From: Xanthobacteraceae bacterium
GTDB taxonomy: Bacteria > Pseudomonadota > Alphaproteobacteria > Rhizobiales > Xanthobacteraceae
NCBI GenBank assembly: GCA_022841625.1
Contig: JALHRD010000010.1
Coordinates: 91,853 to 155,852 of the forward strand
DNA: 64,000 nt
Direction of reading: 5' to 3'
Shown: piece after piece, positions 26,551 to 35,854 of the stretch
How positions within the stretch are numbered: position 1 is the stretch's first letter
Layout: every line of letters starts with the position of its first letter
Made by a program: the position numbers and the translations under genes
Notes under the pieces: model-generated
Told to the model about the DNA's origin: nothing
The model's database searches: none
What the model saw: only the letters and a program-made list of their open reading frames with translations

Positions 26551-27540
26551 TTATTTTGCCTTGATGCCGGCCTTCTGGAGTATCGGCCACCATTTCTCGA
26601 TCTCGCTTTTGTGAAACGCCGCAAGCGCCTCCGGCGTGCGCCGATCCGCCGGCGGCATGTCGAGCCCCTGGTCCGACAGCTGCTTGACGAGCACCGGGTC
26701 GGCCAGCGCTTCGACAACCGCACGATTGATCCTGGCGACGATATCGCTGGGCGTGCCCTTGGGCGCCCACAAGCCGTACCAATTCGCGCTGTGGAAGCCC
26801 GGCAGCCCGGCCTCGTCGGTGGTCGTAATCTCAGGCGCGGAAACCGTCCGGGCCTTCGAGGTGACCGCGAGAACCTTGATGGTACCGGCGCGCAGATACG
26901 GCAATGAGTGCGACGCTTGGTCAAACAGAAGATCAAGCTCGCCCGCGGTCAAGGCCTTGATCGCGGTCTGCACGCTCTGGTGCGGCACGAACCGGAAACG
27001 GGTGCCGGTGATGTCCTGAAAGTAAATCGCGTTGACATTGGTGCCGCTGGCGGGCCCGACATTACCAACACCGACCTTGCCGGGATTGGCCTTCAGCCAC
27101 GCGATCAGCTCTTGCAGATTGGCGGCGGGAAAATCCTTGCGGGCGGAGATCATCAAAGGGTTGCTGGGCAACAGCGCGATTGGATCGAAATCGCTGCGCA
27201 AATCGTAGGGCAGCGCATAAACCGCGCCGTTGACCACATGCGAGCCATTATGGCCGTAGCTCAGCGTGTAGCCGTCCGGCGCCGCCTTCACCGCGCGCCC
27301 GACGCCGATCACGCCCGACTGGCCGGGCACGTTCTCGACCACGACCGGCTGGCCCAGCGCTTTTCCCATGCGCTCAGCGAGCGGGCGCGCGAGCCCATCT
27401 GCGGGACCGCCGCCAAGATACGGCACGATCATTGTAACCGGCCGCGATGGATAGGCCTGCGCCCACGCCAGGCGCGCGAGCGACGGCGCGGCAACGGCGC
27501 CAGCCGACAGCTTGAGAATTGCACGTCGCGGAAACTTCAT
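26551..27540 (-). CDS. Bug-type TTT substrate-binding protein, array member 3
   Basis: A 329-residue receptor with signal MKFPRRAILKLSAGAVAAP (twin-arginine), YPSRPVTMIVPYLGGGPADGLARPLAERMG, and WAPKGTPSDIVARIN. The usual GSAPA loop is replaced by RFVPHQSVQTAIKALTAGELDLLFDQ, so the ligand pocket differs from its neighbours. Spacing is 71 bases to member 4. Confidence 0.92.
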   Translation of the reverse strand: MKFPRRAILKLSAGAVAAPSLARLAWAQAYPSRPVTMIVPYLGGGPADGLARPLAERMGKALGQPVVVENVPGQSGVIGVGRAVKAAPDGYTLSYGHNGSHVVNGAVYALPYDLRSDFDPIALLPSNPLMISARKDFPAANLQELIAWLKANPGKVGVGNVGPASGTNVNAIYFQDITGTRFRFVPHQSVQTAIKALTAGELDLLFDQASHSLPYLRAGTIKVLAVTSKARTVSAPEITTTDEAGLPGFHSANWYGLWAPKGTPSDIVARINRAVVEALADPVLVKQLSDQGLDMPPADRRTPEALAAFHKSEIEKWWPILQKAGIKAK

Positions 27541-27566
27541 GCCGGTGCCCTCAGGTTATAGGCGGC

Positions 27567-28538
27567 CTAATCCGGTTTGGCGCCGGAAAACTTGACCACC
27601 TTGCCCCACTTGTCAGCCTCGTCGGCCAGCAACTTGCCAAACTCCGCCGGCGTACCGATCGTCACCACGCCGCTGAGCTGCTCGAGCCGCTCCTTGATCT
27701 TGGGATCGGCGAGCGCGGCATTGATCTCCCGGTTGAGCGTCTCGATGATCGCGGCCGGCGTGTTCCTGGGCGCACCGATGCCGAATTGCGCGCTCGCTTC
27801 AAAACCCGGCACGAATTCGCCGACGGTCAGCACTTCCGGCAGGCTCGGTACGCGCCTGGCCGCGGTAACCGCCAAGGCGCGTAGCTTGCCGGACCGGATA
27901 TGCTCCAGCGCCGTCGCTAAGTTCTCGAACGCGACCTGCACCTGCCCACCGATCAGATCGGTGATCGCGGGCGCCGAGCCGCGATAGGGCACGTGTTGCA
28001 TCGCGACGCCGGCCATCATCTTGAACAGCTCGGCCGACACATGCTGCGGCGTGCCACTGCCCGCCGAAGCGTAGCTGATCTTGCCGGGATTGGCTTTGGC
28101 ATAGGCAATGAATTCGGGAACTGTCTTGGCAGGGAATGCCGGATTGACCACCATGACATAGAATGCCCGCATCATGCCCGCGACCGGCGCGATATCGCGG
28201 ATGAAATTGAAGTTGAGCTTGTCGAACAGCGTGACATTGATGGTGTTCGCCGGCGCGATCATCAGCAGACTGTGGCCGTCGGCCGGCGCATTGACGATTC
28301 CTTCGGTCGCCAGATTGCCGCTGGCGCCGGGGCGGTTCTCGACCACGAATTGCTGACCGAGCCGGCTCGACAGCCATTGCGCGGCAATCCGCGCCAGCAG
28401 GTCGGTCGGACCGGCGGGCGCAAATCCGACCACGATCCGCACCGGCCGGGACGGATAGGCTTGCGCCAAAGCCAAGCGCGTCACTGCCGGAAGCGCGGCC
28501 GCGCCGGCAGCGAGATGCAAGAACTGGCGACGTCGCAC
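27567..28538 (-). CDS. Bug-type TTT substrate-binding protein, array member 2
   Basis: A 323-residue receptor with signal MRRRQFLHLAAGAAALPA (twin-arginine), YPSRPVRIVVGFAPAGPTDLLARIAAQWLSSRLGQQ, MQHVPYRGSAPAITDLIGGQ and GAPRNTPAAIIETLN. Strong resemblance to the member at 25502 (same signal and pocket loop) suggests a recent duplication. The stop is 26 bases before member 3. Confidence 0.93.
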   Translation of the reverse strand: MRRRQFLHLAAGAAALPAVTRLALAQAYPSRPVRIVVGFAPAGPTDLLARIAAQWLSSRLGQQFVVENRPGASGNLATEGIVNAPADGHSLLMIAPANTINVTLFDKLNFNFIRDIAPVAGMMRAFYVMVVNPAFPAKTVPEFIAYAKANPGKISYASAGSGTPQHVSAELFKMMAGVAMQHVPYRGSAPAITDLIGGQVQVAFENLATALEHIRSGKLRALAVTAARRVPSLPEVLTVGEFVPGFEASAQFGIGAPRNTPAAIIETLNREINAALADPKIKERLEQLSGVVTIGTPAEFGKLLADEADKWGKVVKFSGAKPD

Positions 28539-28581
28539 GATATCTCTCTCCGATATCTGGTTCTCAATTACGGTTGCGCGC

Positions 28582-29550
28582 TCAGTCCGGCTTCAGGCCG
28601 GCATCTGTGATGATCCGAAGAAATTTTGTGCTCTCCGCTTTCGTGAACGCGGTGAATTCGTCGATCGATATGGTAGCGACTTCAGCGCCAGCCGCCAGCA
28701 GCTTGGTCTTGACGTCTTCCTGCACGAGCAGTTTGTTGATTTCGGCGTGGAGACGATCAACGATCTCGCGTGGCGTGCCGCGTGGCGCAAAAAATCCCTG
28801 CCACAATGCAATGTCGAAATCTTTGATGCCGCTCGCTTCCGCCACCGTCGGTGTATCGGGCGCAACGCTCGATCGCTTGGCGGTCGAGACCGCAAGCAAT
28901 TTCATGGTGCCGGCCTTGACGTGCGGCACGGTCGGCGGAAAGCCGGAAAAGAACATGTCGACATGCCCGCCCAGAATGTCGTTCAACGCCGGCGCCGCGC
29001 CATTATAGGGCACATGGGTCATGTTGCTCTTGGTGCGAAGCTTGAGCAGTTCGCCGGAAAGATGCCCTGGGGTCGCGGCCCCCGCCGACGCAAACGACAG
29101 GCCGCGCGTCTTGGATGCCGCGATCATCTCGGCGACGGTCGAGAACGACGCCTTGCCGGGCGCGACCAGCGCCAGCGGTACGATGGTCGCAAGCGCTACC
29201 GGTTGGAAATCGGCCACCGGATCGTATCCAAGCCCCTTGCTCCAATGCTGGTTGATCGCCATTTCGCCGGTCTGGCCGACCAGAATGGTGTGACCGTCAG
29301 GCACCGCAGAAGCGACCGCCTTCGCTCCCAGAGCGCCGGTCGCGCCCGGCCGGTTCTCGACCACCACCGACTGCCCGAGCGCCGCGGCCAAACGGTCCGA
29401 CAGCACGCGCGCGACAATGTCACCGGTGCCGCCGGCGGCAAATGGCACCACCAGGCGCACGGTTCGGCTTGGATATTGCTGGGCGGAGGCGGGCCAGGCC
29501 GCGACCATTGCCGCAACAGCGAACACGATCTGGCAGCAGCGACGGCGCAT
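28582..29550 (-). CDS. Bug-type TTT substrate-binding protein, array member 1
   Basis: A 322-residue receptor. The ATG at 29550 gives MRRRCCQIVFAVAAMVAAWPASAQ, then YPSRTVRLVVPFAAGGTGDIVARVL, THVPYNGAAPALNDILGGHVDMFFS and FAPRGTPREIVDRLH. The open frame extends 65 codons upstream into the amidohydrolase gene, which is not expected to be translated. It is the first receptor after the amidohydrolase (31 bases). Confidence 0.92.
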   Translation of the reverse strand: MRRRCCQIVFAVAAMVAAWPASAQQYPSRTVRLVVPFAAGGTGDIVARVLSDRLAAALGQSVVVENRPGATGALGAKAVASAVPDGHTILVGQTGEMAINQHWSKGLGYDPVADFQPVALATIVPLALVAPGKASFSTVAEMIAASKTRGLSFASAGAATPGHLSGELLKLRTKSNMTHVPYNGAAPALNDILGGHVDMFFSGFPPTVPHVKAGTMKLLAVSTAKRSSVAPDTPTVAEASGIKDFDIALWQGFFAPRGTPREIVDRLHAEINKLLVQEDVKTKLLAAGAEVATISIDEFTAFTKAESTKFLRIITDAGLKPD

Positions 29551-29581
29551 GGGGTGTCCTCCCGATCGGCTTTTTTGAATT

Positions 29582-30460
29582 CTAAGTCGGCCGGCCGGCC
29601 GATGATATCCCCACGGGATCGAATTCGTAGAGCCGCGCCGGGTTGTCGCGCATGATGCGGTCGGCGAGCGCGTCGCCGCCCAGCGCGGCGCGGAAATCAT
29701 CGACCAGGCGCGCATAGGACAGCTTGCGATAGGGGCCGACCACATCGGGTCCGCGGTGTTGCTCGGGCAGCGGCGTGTGCGGCCAATCGCTGCCCCAAAC
29801 GCAGCGCGCCTCGGCGCGCGACAGAATGGCGTCGAGCCAGCGCCGATCCGGCCGGGTGGCGAGCGGATCGGCCGACACGCGATAGGGCGCGGACAGTTTC
29901 ATCCAGACATGCGGCAGCGCGAGCAACGCCAACAAGCGACGCGCGTCCGTCGCTTCCGGCGTCGCGTCGCCATAGACGCCATAGTGGTCGATGACGACCG
30001 GAACCGGCGCGCGCGCCAGCAGGTCGGCATGCCGCGCCAGCACACCAAGCGCCGCAATCACCTCGACATGCCAGTGCATGCGCTTGGCGACCGCGGCAAG
30101 TTCGGCAAATGTCCGATCGAGCGGCTTATCGTCGGCGCGGCCGGCGGTGCTGTAGAGATTGAGCCGCAAGCCGCGCACGCCACGGCGCGCGCAATCGTCG
30201 AGCGTGGTTTGCGGCGTTGCAGGATCGATCACCGCGACGCCTCGCCCCGCGCCAGCGAGGCTGTCGAGACTTTGCAACAGGACGGTATTGTCATTGCCAT
30301 AAAAGCTCGCTTGCACGATCACAAAACGCGCGATGCCATGCGGCACGCCCAATTGTCGCAATGTCTCAAGCGTCGCGACATCGGCCAGATAGGTGCGCGA
30401 CGGCAGTTGCGGATAGCGCGCGATCGGGCCGACGATATGTACATGGCAATCGCAGCGCAT
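29582..30460 (-). CDS. Amidohydrolase (2-pyrone-4,6-dicarboxylate lactonase-like)
   Basis: A 292-residue TIM-barrel hydrolase beginning MRCDCHVHIVGP, with the HxH metal-type motif, followed by FVIVQASFYGNDN, GVRGLRLNLYS, VIDHYGVYGD and the catalytic aspartate in CVWGSDWPHTPLP. This pattern matches LigI-like lactonases that open 2-pyrone-4,6-dicarboxylate in protocatechuate or syringate breakdown, and related sugar-lactone hydrolases. It heads the Bug array. A GTG at 30499 could add 13 residues. It starts 86 bases from the divergent acyl-CoA synthetase gene. Confidence 0.82.
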   Translation of the reverse strand: MRCDCHVHIVGPIARYPQLPSRTYLADVATLETLRQLGVPHGIARFVIVQASFYGNDNTVLLQSLDSLAGAGRGVAVIDPATPQTTLDDCARRGVRGLRLNLYSTAGRADDKPLDRTFAELAAVAKRMHWHVEVIAALGVLARHADLLARAPVPVVIDHYGVYGDATPEATDARRLLALLALPHVWMKLSAPYRVSADPLATRPDRRWLDAILSRAEARCVWGSDWPHTPLPEQHRGPDVVGPYRKLSYARLVDDFRAALGGDALADRIMRDNPARLYEFDPVGISSAGRPT

Positions 30461-30546
30461 GGCGGACCCATCCGAGAGGCTGAGCCATGATCTTGACACC
30501 TCTTGAGCGCCGGTAGAACAACTTAAGCGAACCCAGTGAGTATCCG

Positions 30547-32721
30547 ATGGCCGCGCTGACGCAGGACCAAAAGCTCGAAGGCGTGCGGGCCTTGCTCAAC
30601 CCCCGCAGCGTCGCGATTGTCGGCGCCAGCGACCGGCCCGGCAATTGGGCGATGCGGGTGTTCGAGACCCTGCGCCGCTTCGACTTCCCAGGCCCAGTCT
30701 ATCCGGTCAACCCGCGCAACAAGACGGTCTGGAACGGCGAAACCTGCTACCCGTCGCTGACCGACCTGCCGGAAGCGCCCGACCATGTGGTGGTGATCGT
30801 GCCGGGCGCCGCGGCCATCGACACCATCGCGGAAGCCGGTAAGGTCAAGGCGCGCAGCGCCACGGTGTTCTCGGGCGGCTTTGGCGAAGGCGGCGACCCC
30901 AAGGGCCGCGAATTGGCGGCGCGGCTGCGCCAAGTCATTGACGAAGCGGGGCTTGCGGTATCCGGCCCCAATTGCCTCGGCAACCTCGCTGCCCCGAACC
31001 GCTTCATGACCATCCCGGACGATCGCATCACCGCCCTCGCAGTCGGCCCGGTCGCCGTGGTCGGCCAGAGCGGCGGCATTGTGATGGCGATCCAGCGCGC
31101 GTTAAGCGCGCGCGGCGTCACGTCAAGCTATGCCATCACCTCCGGCAATGAGATCGGCCTCTACACCTCGGACTACATCCGATACCTCGCCGACGATCCG
31201 CATATCCGGGTGATTGTCTGCTTCATCGAGTCGATCAGGCATGCTGCCGAGTTTCGGCGCGCCTGCGAATACGCCCGCGCCGTCGGCAAGCCGGTGGTGG
31301 CGATCAAGATCGGCGGTTCGGAGGAAAGTCGTCGCGCCGCGCTGGCGCATACCGGCTCGCTCGCCGGCGCGCTGCAATGTTTCGACGCCGTCGCGGAGAC
31401 CGTTGGGGTGATCCGGGTTGACACGCTCGACGAAGCGGTCGAAGCCGCCGAGTATTTCTCGCATGCGCCATTGCCGAACGGCCCCCGACTCTGCGGCATG
31501 ACCTTTTCCGGCGGCATGAAGGGGCTGATGCTGGAAGCCGCCGAGCGCCACGGCCTCGACTTCCCCGCGCTGGCGCCGGAGACGCTTGCCAAGGTCGGCG
31601 AAGTGCTCGGCGTCGGCACATCGCTCGGCAATCCGCTCGACGCCGGCTTCGCCGCATTGAGCAGCGCCGAGGCCTATTTCAAGTGCGTCGAGATTTTGCG
31701 CGCCGATCCCAATGTCGATCTCCTGCTGCTGCAGGAGGAACTGCCGCCGGCGGCGCGCACCAACAACAAAGTCGGCAATCTGCTGCAAGTCGACCGCATG
31801 GTGCAGGACAATCCGTTGCCGCCGGTCGCGGTGGTGTCGATGATTTCATATATGTTCACCGACCATACCCGTGAATTCCGCGCCGAGCTCAAGCACCTGC
31901 CGGTATTGCAGGAGATCGACAAGGCGCTGAGGGTCGCCGGCGCCGCCGGGCGCTATGGCGCATTGCGCGCGCAGGCGCTAGCGGCGGTCGAGCCCGCACG
32001 ATCGAGCAAGCCGAACATTACGCCGGTGCTGCGCCGCCGCACCAAAGCCGCCGATGGGCTGGCCGTGCTCAACGAAGCGGACTCCAAGGAACTGCTGCGC
32101 GCCTACGGCATCCGCACGCCGCGCGAGGTGATCGCCGGCAGCGCCGACACCGCGATCATGGCGGCCAAGGACATCGGCTATCCGGTGGTACTGAAGCTGC
32201 TCGCCGCCGAGGTGCAGCACAAGTCCGACATTGGCGGCGTTATGCTCGGCATCAGGAGCGACAACGAATTGCGCGCCGCCTACACGCGCCTGGCGCAAAA
32301 CTTCACCAGGGCCCGCCCCGGCGCCAAGCTCGAACAGGTGATCGTCGCCGAACAGGTGTTGGGCGGCGTCGAACTGGTGCTCGGCGTGCAACGCGACCCC
32401 GAGGTCGGCCCGGTGACGATGTTCGGTACCGGCGGGGTCAATCTGGAACTGCACCGGGACGTCAGCTTCGGCGCGGTGCCGCTGTCGTTATGGCAGGCCA
32501 AAGCAATGATCGAACGCACCACGGCCGGCAAATTGCTCAAGGGCTATCGCGGCGCGCCGGCGAGCGACACCGGCAGCGTGCTCGCAGCGCTGATGGCGCT
32601 CGGTCGCCTTGCATACGACCTCGGCGATCAGGTCGAGAGCATCGACATCAATCCAGTGGTAGCGCTGCCGGACGGCCAAGGCGCCGTCGCGCTTGACGCG
32701 CTGGTGGTATTACGGGGTTAG
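30547..32721 (+). CDS. Acyl-CoA synthetase, NDP-forming (acetate--CoA ligase family)
   Basis: A 724-residue fused alpha-beta acyl-CoA synthetase. The N-terminal CoA-binding domain (residues 12-120) has SVAIVGASDRPGNW; the succinyl-CoA-ligase-like middle contains VVGQSGGI, ITSGNEIGLYTSDYI and the phospho-histidine H268 in ALAHTGSLAG. The C-terminal ATP-grasp domain (about 500-724) has YPVVLKLLAAEVQHKSDIGGVMLGI and FGTGGVNLEL. It activates a carboxylic acid to its CoA thioester using ATP (ADP-forming). It opens the catabolic operon and is divergent from the amidohydrolase/Bug array. Confidence 0.9.
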   Translation: MAALTQDQKLEGVRALLNPRSVAIVGASDRPGNWAMRVFETLRRFDFPGPVYPVNPRNKTVWNGETCYPSLTDLPEAPDHVVVIVPGAAAIDTIAEAGKVKARSATVFSGGFGEGGDPKGRELAARLRQVIDEAGLAVSGPNCLGNLAAPNRFMTIPDDRITALAVGPVAVVGQSGGIVMAIQRALSARGVTSSYAITSGNEIGLYTSDYIRYLADDPHIRVIVCFIESIRHAAEFRRACEYARAVGKPVVAIKIGGSEESRRAALAHTGSLAGALQCFDAVAETVGVIRVDTLDEAVEAAEYFSHAPLPNGPRLCGMTFSGGMKGLMLEAAERHGLDFPALAPETLAKVGEVLGVGTSLGNPLDAGFAALSSAEAYFKCVEILRADPNVDLLLLQEELPPAARTNNKVGNLLQVDRMVQDNPLPPVAVVSMISYMFTDHTREFRAELKHLPVLQEIDKALRVAGAAGRYGALRAQALAAVEPARSSKPNITPVLRRRTKAADGLAVLNEADSKELLRAYGIRTPREVIAGSADTAIMAAKDIGYPVVLKLLAAEVQHKSDIGGVMLGIRSDNELRAAYTRLAQNFTRARPGAKLEQVIVAEQVLGGVELVLGVQRDPEVGPVTMFGTGGVNLELHRDVSFGAVPLSLWQAKAMIERTTAGKLLKGYRGAPASDTGSVLAALMALGRLAYDLGDQVESIDINPVVALPDGQGAVALDALVVLRG

Positions 32722-32767
32722 CTTCAAAGCATCAACGAATTCTCCGGTGACCAATCAGGAGAAGCCA

Positions 32768-33817
32768 ATGACCAAGACTTCGCCCGTCCAGATCGCGCGC
32801 AGCTTCGTGCTGTCGTTCGCCGCGCTCGTGCTGTGGGCCGGCGCCGCGCCCGCCGCCGAGATCGATCCGCAATTGATCGCACGGGCCAAGAAGGAGGGGC
32901 AGCTCACTTATTACACCGATCTGATCGTCGAACAGGTGGTGCGGCCGCTGGTAACGGCGTTCGAAGGCAAATTCGGCATCAAGGTGCATTTCTCGCGCGG
33001 CGACAGCCAGGTCAATTCGGTCAAGATCCTCAACGAGTATCGCGCCGGCCGCGTGCAGGCCGACGTGTTCGGGCTGACCTCGGGCTTTCACGTCTTGGTC
33101 GATGCCGGCGCGGTGCGGCAGTTCACCACCGCCAATGGCGACGAACTGCCGGCGCATTACCGCGATCCCAATCGCTATTGGGTCGCCTCGAATGTCTATG
33201 TGATGGCGCCGGGCATCAACACCACTTTGGTTCCGGCGACGCAGCGCCCCAAGAGCTATGACGACCTGCTGCTGCCATACTGGCGGGACAAGATGGTCTG
33301 GAAGCCGAACGACATGTCGGGCGCGCCCGGCTTTATCGCCAACATTCTGCTCAGCATGGGCGAAGAGCGCGGCATGGACTATTTGCGCCGTCTCGCCAAG
33401 CAGAACATCAAATTGGTCAATGCCAGCGCGCGCGCCATTCTCGATCAGGTAATCGGCGGCGAATACGCCATGAGCCTGCAAATCTTCAACCACCACGCCG
33501 TGATCAGCGCCAGCAAAGGCGCGCCGGTCGATTGGGTGCGGCTCAGCCCAGCGGTGGTCAATCCCACCATTCTCGGGCTCACGACCAATGCGCCGCGCCC
33601 GAATGCCGGCCAGCTATTTGTCGAGTTCATGACCTCGCGCGAAGGTCAGACGATCTTTCAGAAGGCGAGCTATCTGCCGGCGCGCGCCGATGTGCCACCG
33701 CTGGTCGCCGACCTGGTGCCGGAGAACGGCGGATTCACGGCGACAGTCATCACGCCGGAGATCCAGGCCAAACACCTCGATCATTGGAACAAGCTCGCTG
33801 CCGAAATGTTCCGGTAG
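32768..33817 (+). CDS. ABC transporter substrate-binding protein (Fe3+/AfuA-type fold)
   Basis: A 349-residue periplasmic binding protein. The signal peptide runs to about APAAE, followed by EGQLTYYTDLIVEQVVRPLVTAFEGKFGIKVHFSRG and QADVFGLTSGFHVLVDAGAVRQF, typical of type 2 extracellular solute-binding proteins (SBP_bac family). CAGGAG nine bases before the ATG at 32768 fixes the start. It follows the acyl-CoA synthetase by 46 bases; no permease or ATPase lies beside it. The ligand may be an organic acid rather than iron. Confidence 0.85.
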   Translation: MTKTSPVQIARSFVLSFAALVLWAGAAPAAEIDPQLIARAKKEGQLTYYTDLIVEQVVRPLVTAFEGKFGIKVHFSRGDSQVNSVKILNEYRAGRVQADVFGLTSGFHVLVDAGAVRQFTTANGDELPAHYRDPNRYWVASNVYVMAPGINTTLVPATQRPKSYDDLLLPYWRDKMVWKPNDMSGAPGFIANILLSMGEERGMDYLRRLAKQNIKLVNASARAILDQVIGGEYAMSLQIFNHHAVISASKGAPVDWVRLSPAVVNPTILGLTTNAPRPNAGQLFVEFMTSREGQTIFQKASYLPARADVPPLVADLVPENGGFTATVITPEIQAKHLDHWNKLAAEMFR

Positions 33818-33988
33818 TGATGGCGATCATGCCTTCCGGACGAGCCGAGCGCCGCGCTGCCTTCCTTGCGCCCCCTGCCGGGATTCGCTAGCAGAACTAG
33901 ACTGAGCGGCGCGCGCGATCTGCTCCCACTCTCCGCGGGTGCGGGAGGCCGCCGGGCCCCGGTTTGAACGCCGCAGGAGGACACCGCC

Positions 33989-34771
33989 TTGCCCTGGACC
34001 AGTGCTAACGGAATCAGCATTCACTACGAACTCGAGGGCCGCGATGGGCCAGTGGTGGTCTTGCTGCACGAGATGGGCGGCACTTTGCAAAGCTGGGACG
34101 CGGTGGCGCCCGAACTCGCCAAGGACTTCCAGGTGGCGCGCTATGACCAGCGCGGAGCCGGCCTGACCGAAAAGGTCCGCAAGCAGTTCAGCAATGACGA
34201 CGCGGTGGGCGACCTCGAAGGCGTGCTGAACAATCTCGGGCTCAAGCCGCCCTATCATTTCGTCTGCGTGGCCGCCGCCAGTACCCAAGTGCTGCGCTTC
34301 CTGGAGAAGCATCCCGAGCAGGTGAAGTCGATCGTGCTGTGCAATCCCGCGCCCGGCGTCGATCCGAGCCGCGCCGGCGCGCTGAACGACCGCGCCGACC
34401 TCGCCGAGAAGGAAGGCATGGCCGGCGTGATGGGCATCACACTCGACAAGTCCTATCCGCCGACGCTGGGCGAGCCCGCCGCTTACGAGGCCTATCGCGG
34501 CCGCTATCTCGCCAACGATCCGGTCGGCTTCGGGCTCGCGCACCGCATGCTGGCAATGACCAATATGCTGCATATGCTGCCGAAGATTTCAGTGCCAACC
34601 ATGGTGGTCGCCGGCAAGCACGATACTGTGCGCCCGCCCGCCGGGACCGAAGAACTGGCCAAGAAGATTCCCGGCGCGCGCTTTGAACTGATCGAGGAGG
34701 CCGGTCACTTCCTGCCGACCACCGGCCCGAAGACGCTGGTGAAGCTGCTCAGGGATTTCTTCCGGAAGTGA
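33989..34771 (+). CDS. Alpha/beta hydrolase-fold protein lacking the nucleophile serine
   Basis: A 260-residue protein related to 3-oxoadipate enol-lactonase and to the gene that follows. The oxyanion region LLHEMGGTLQSWD, the aspartate in VVAGKHDTVRPP and the histidine in EEAGHFLP are kept. At the nucleophile elbow, however, it reads FVCVAAAST (residues 91-99), with Ala95 where the paralog has Ser in FVGLSMGG. It may therefore be inactive or use a different chemistry. The start is TTG at 33989, with a perfect AGGAGG eight bases upstream. The gap to the previous gene is 171 bases. Confidence 0.82.
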   Translation: MPWTSANGISIHYELEGRDGPVVVLLHEMGGTLQSWDAVAPELAKDFQVARYDQRGAGLTEKVRKQFSNDDAVGDLEGVLNNLGLKPPYHFVCVAAASTQVLRFLEKHPEQVKSIVLCNPAPGVDPSRAGALNDRADLAEKEGMAGVMGITLDKSYPPTLGEPAAYEAYRGRYLANDPVGFGLAHRMLAMTNMLHMLPKISVPTMVVAGKHDTVRPPAGTEELAKKIPGARFELIEEAGHFLPTTGPKTLVKLLRDFFRK

Positions 34772-34778
34772 CGATTTT

Positions 34779-34910
34779 CGTGTCCCGGACGCGCGATAGC
34801 GCGAGCCGGGACCCAGGCGAATGAATCTCTTGAGACGAGATATTGCGCTTCGCAACTCTTACGCTGTGTCCCGGGTCTCATTCCGCTCCGCTCCACCCGC
34901 CCGGGACACG
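34779..34910. repeat. Palindromic intergenic repeat (REP-like)
   Basis: Outer arms cgtgtcccgg (34779-34788) and ccgggacacg (34901-34910) enclose an inner hairpin gtcccgg/ccgggac (34782-34812) with a GCGCGATAGCGCG loop, all between two alpha/beta hydrolase genes. Elements like this are common between genes in Bradyrhizobium-type genomes. Confidence 0.75.
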
Positions 34911-34935
34911 CAATTCAGACAGGGGAGACGACTCA

Positions 34936-35715
34936 ATGAAAACCAAGGCCAATGGCATCAATATCAACTACCAAATCGACGGTCCCGAAGGCGCGCCTTG
35001 GATCATCTTCTCGAATTCGCTGATGACCAATCTTACAATGTGGGACGATCAGGTTGCCGACCTGAAGGGCGAGTTCCGCATTCTGCGCTACGACCAGCGC
35101 GGCCATGGCGGCACCGATGCGCCGGCTGGCAAATATACGTTCGACATCCTGGTAAATGACGTGATCGCGCTGATGGACGCGCTGTCGATCCGGCGAGCCA
35201 ATTTCGTCGGCCTGTCGATGGGCGGCATGACCGCGCTGTTCCTGGCGCAACGCCATGCCGATCGCTTCGACCACATCGTCTCCTGCGACTGCGGCCCGGC
35301 CGCAACGCCGCAATCCGCCCAGCAGTGGAGGGAACGCATTGTCCTTGGCGCCGAAAAGGGCATGGCGGCGCTGGTTGAGCCGACCGTCGGCCGCTGGTTC
35401 CCGGCCGACTTCGTCGCCAGCAAGGCGCCGGTTTTGGACAAGATCCGCGACATGATCCGCACCACGCCCTATGACGGCTTTGTCGGCTGCGCTTATGCGC
35501 TGTCGGACTACGACCTCAAACCCGGCCTTGCCGGCATTAAGATTCCGGTGCTCTGCATCTGCGGCACCAAGGACGCCACCTATCCGGGCATGCAGGCGAT
35601 CGCCGCCACAGTGCCGGGCTCGGCGCTGGTCGACATCGAGGGCGCCGGACACATCTCGAATGTCGAACAGCCCGACAAATTCACCAAGGCGATCCGGGGC
35701 TTTATCAAGAGTTAA
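34936..35715 (+). CDS. Alpha/beta hydrolase, 3-oxoadipate enol-lactonase-like
   Basis: A 259-residue hydrolase: MKTKANGININYQIDG, IIFSNSLMTNLTMWDDQ, the nucleophile elbow GLSMGG, aspartate in CICGTKDATYPG and histidine in IEGAGHISNVEQP. This matches PcaD, which opens beta-ketoadipate enol-lactone in protocatechuate catabolism. AGGGGA lies upstream of the ATG at 34936. Whether the true substrate is the enol-lactone or another lactone cannot be judged, since no other pca genes are beside it. Confidence 0.87.
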   Translation: MKTKANGININYQIDGPEGAPWIIFSNSLMTNLTMWDDQVADLKGEFRILRYDQRGHGGTDAPAGKYTFDILVNDVIALMDALSIRRANFVGLSMGGMTALFLAQRHADRFDHIVSCDCGPAATPQSAQQWRERIVLGAEKGMAALVEPTVGRWFPADFVASKAPVLDKIRDMIRTTPYDGFVGCAYALSDYDLKPGLAGIKIPVLCICGTKDATYPGMQAIAATVPGSALVDIEGAGHISNVEQPDKFTKAIRGFIKS

Positions 35716-35854
35716 GCGTCCCCGTGCACCACCTCCGTCCTGGCGTTGCATTCCCGCCGGGAGCGTTATACCTCATTATCGAAGTGGCCCCGCCCGGAAA
35801 CGGCAATCGGCCGGTCAAACGCGGCCGCGGGCCGACCGATCAGGAGGAACAACC

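Noticed and set aside
30493..30521. TTGACA box in the divergent region as a promoter for the acyl-CoA synthetase operon
   Set aside because: No convincing -10 at correct spacing (TAGAAC at 15 bases); it may also lie within the possible GTG-started amidohydrolase reading frame.
35471..35854. Longer start for the dioxygenase gene
   Set aside because: The 128 extra codons overlap another gene and have an Arg/Pro-rich shadow composition; the ATG at 35855 has a perfect ribosome binding site.
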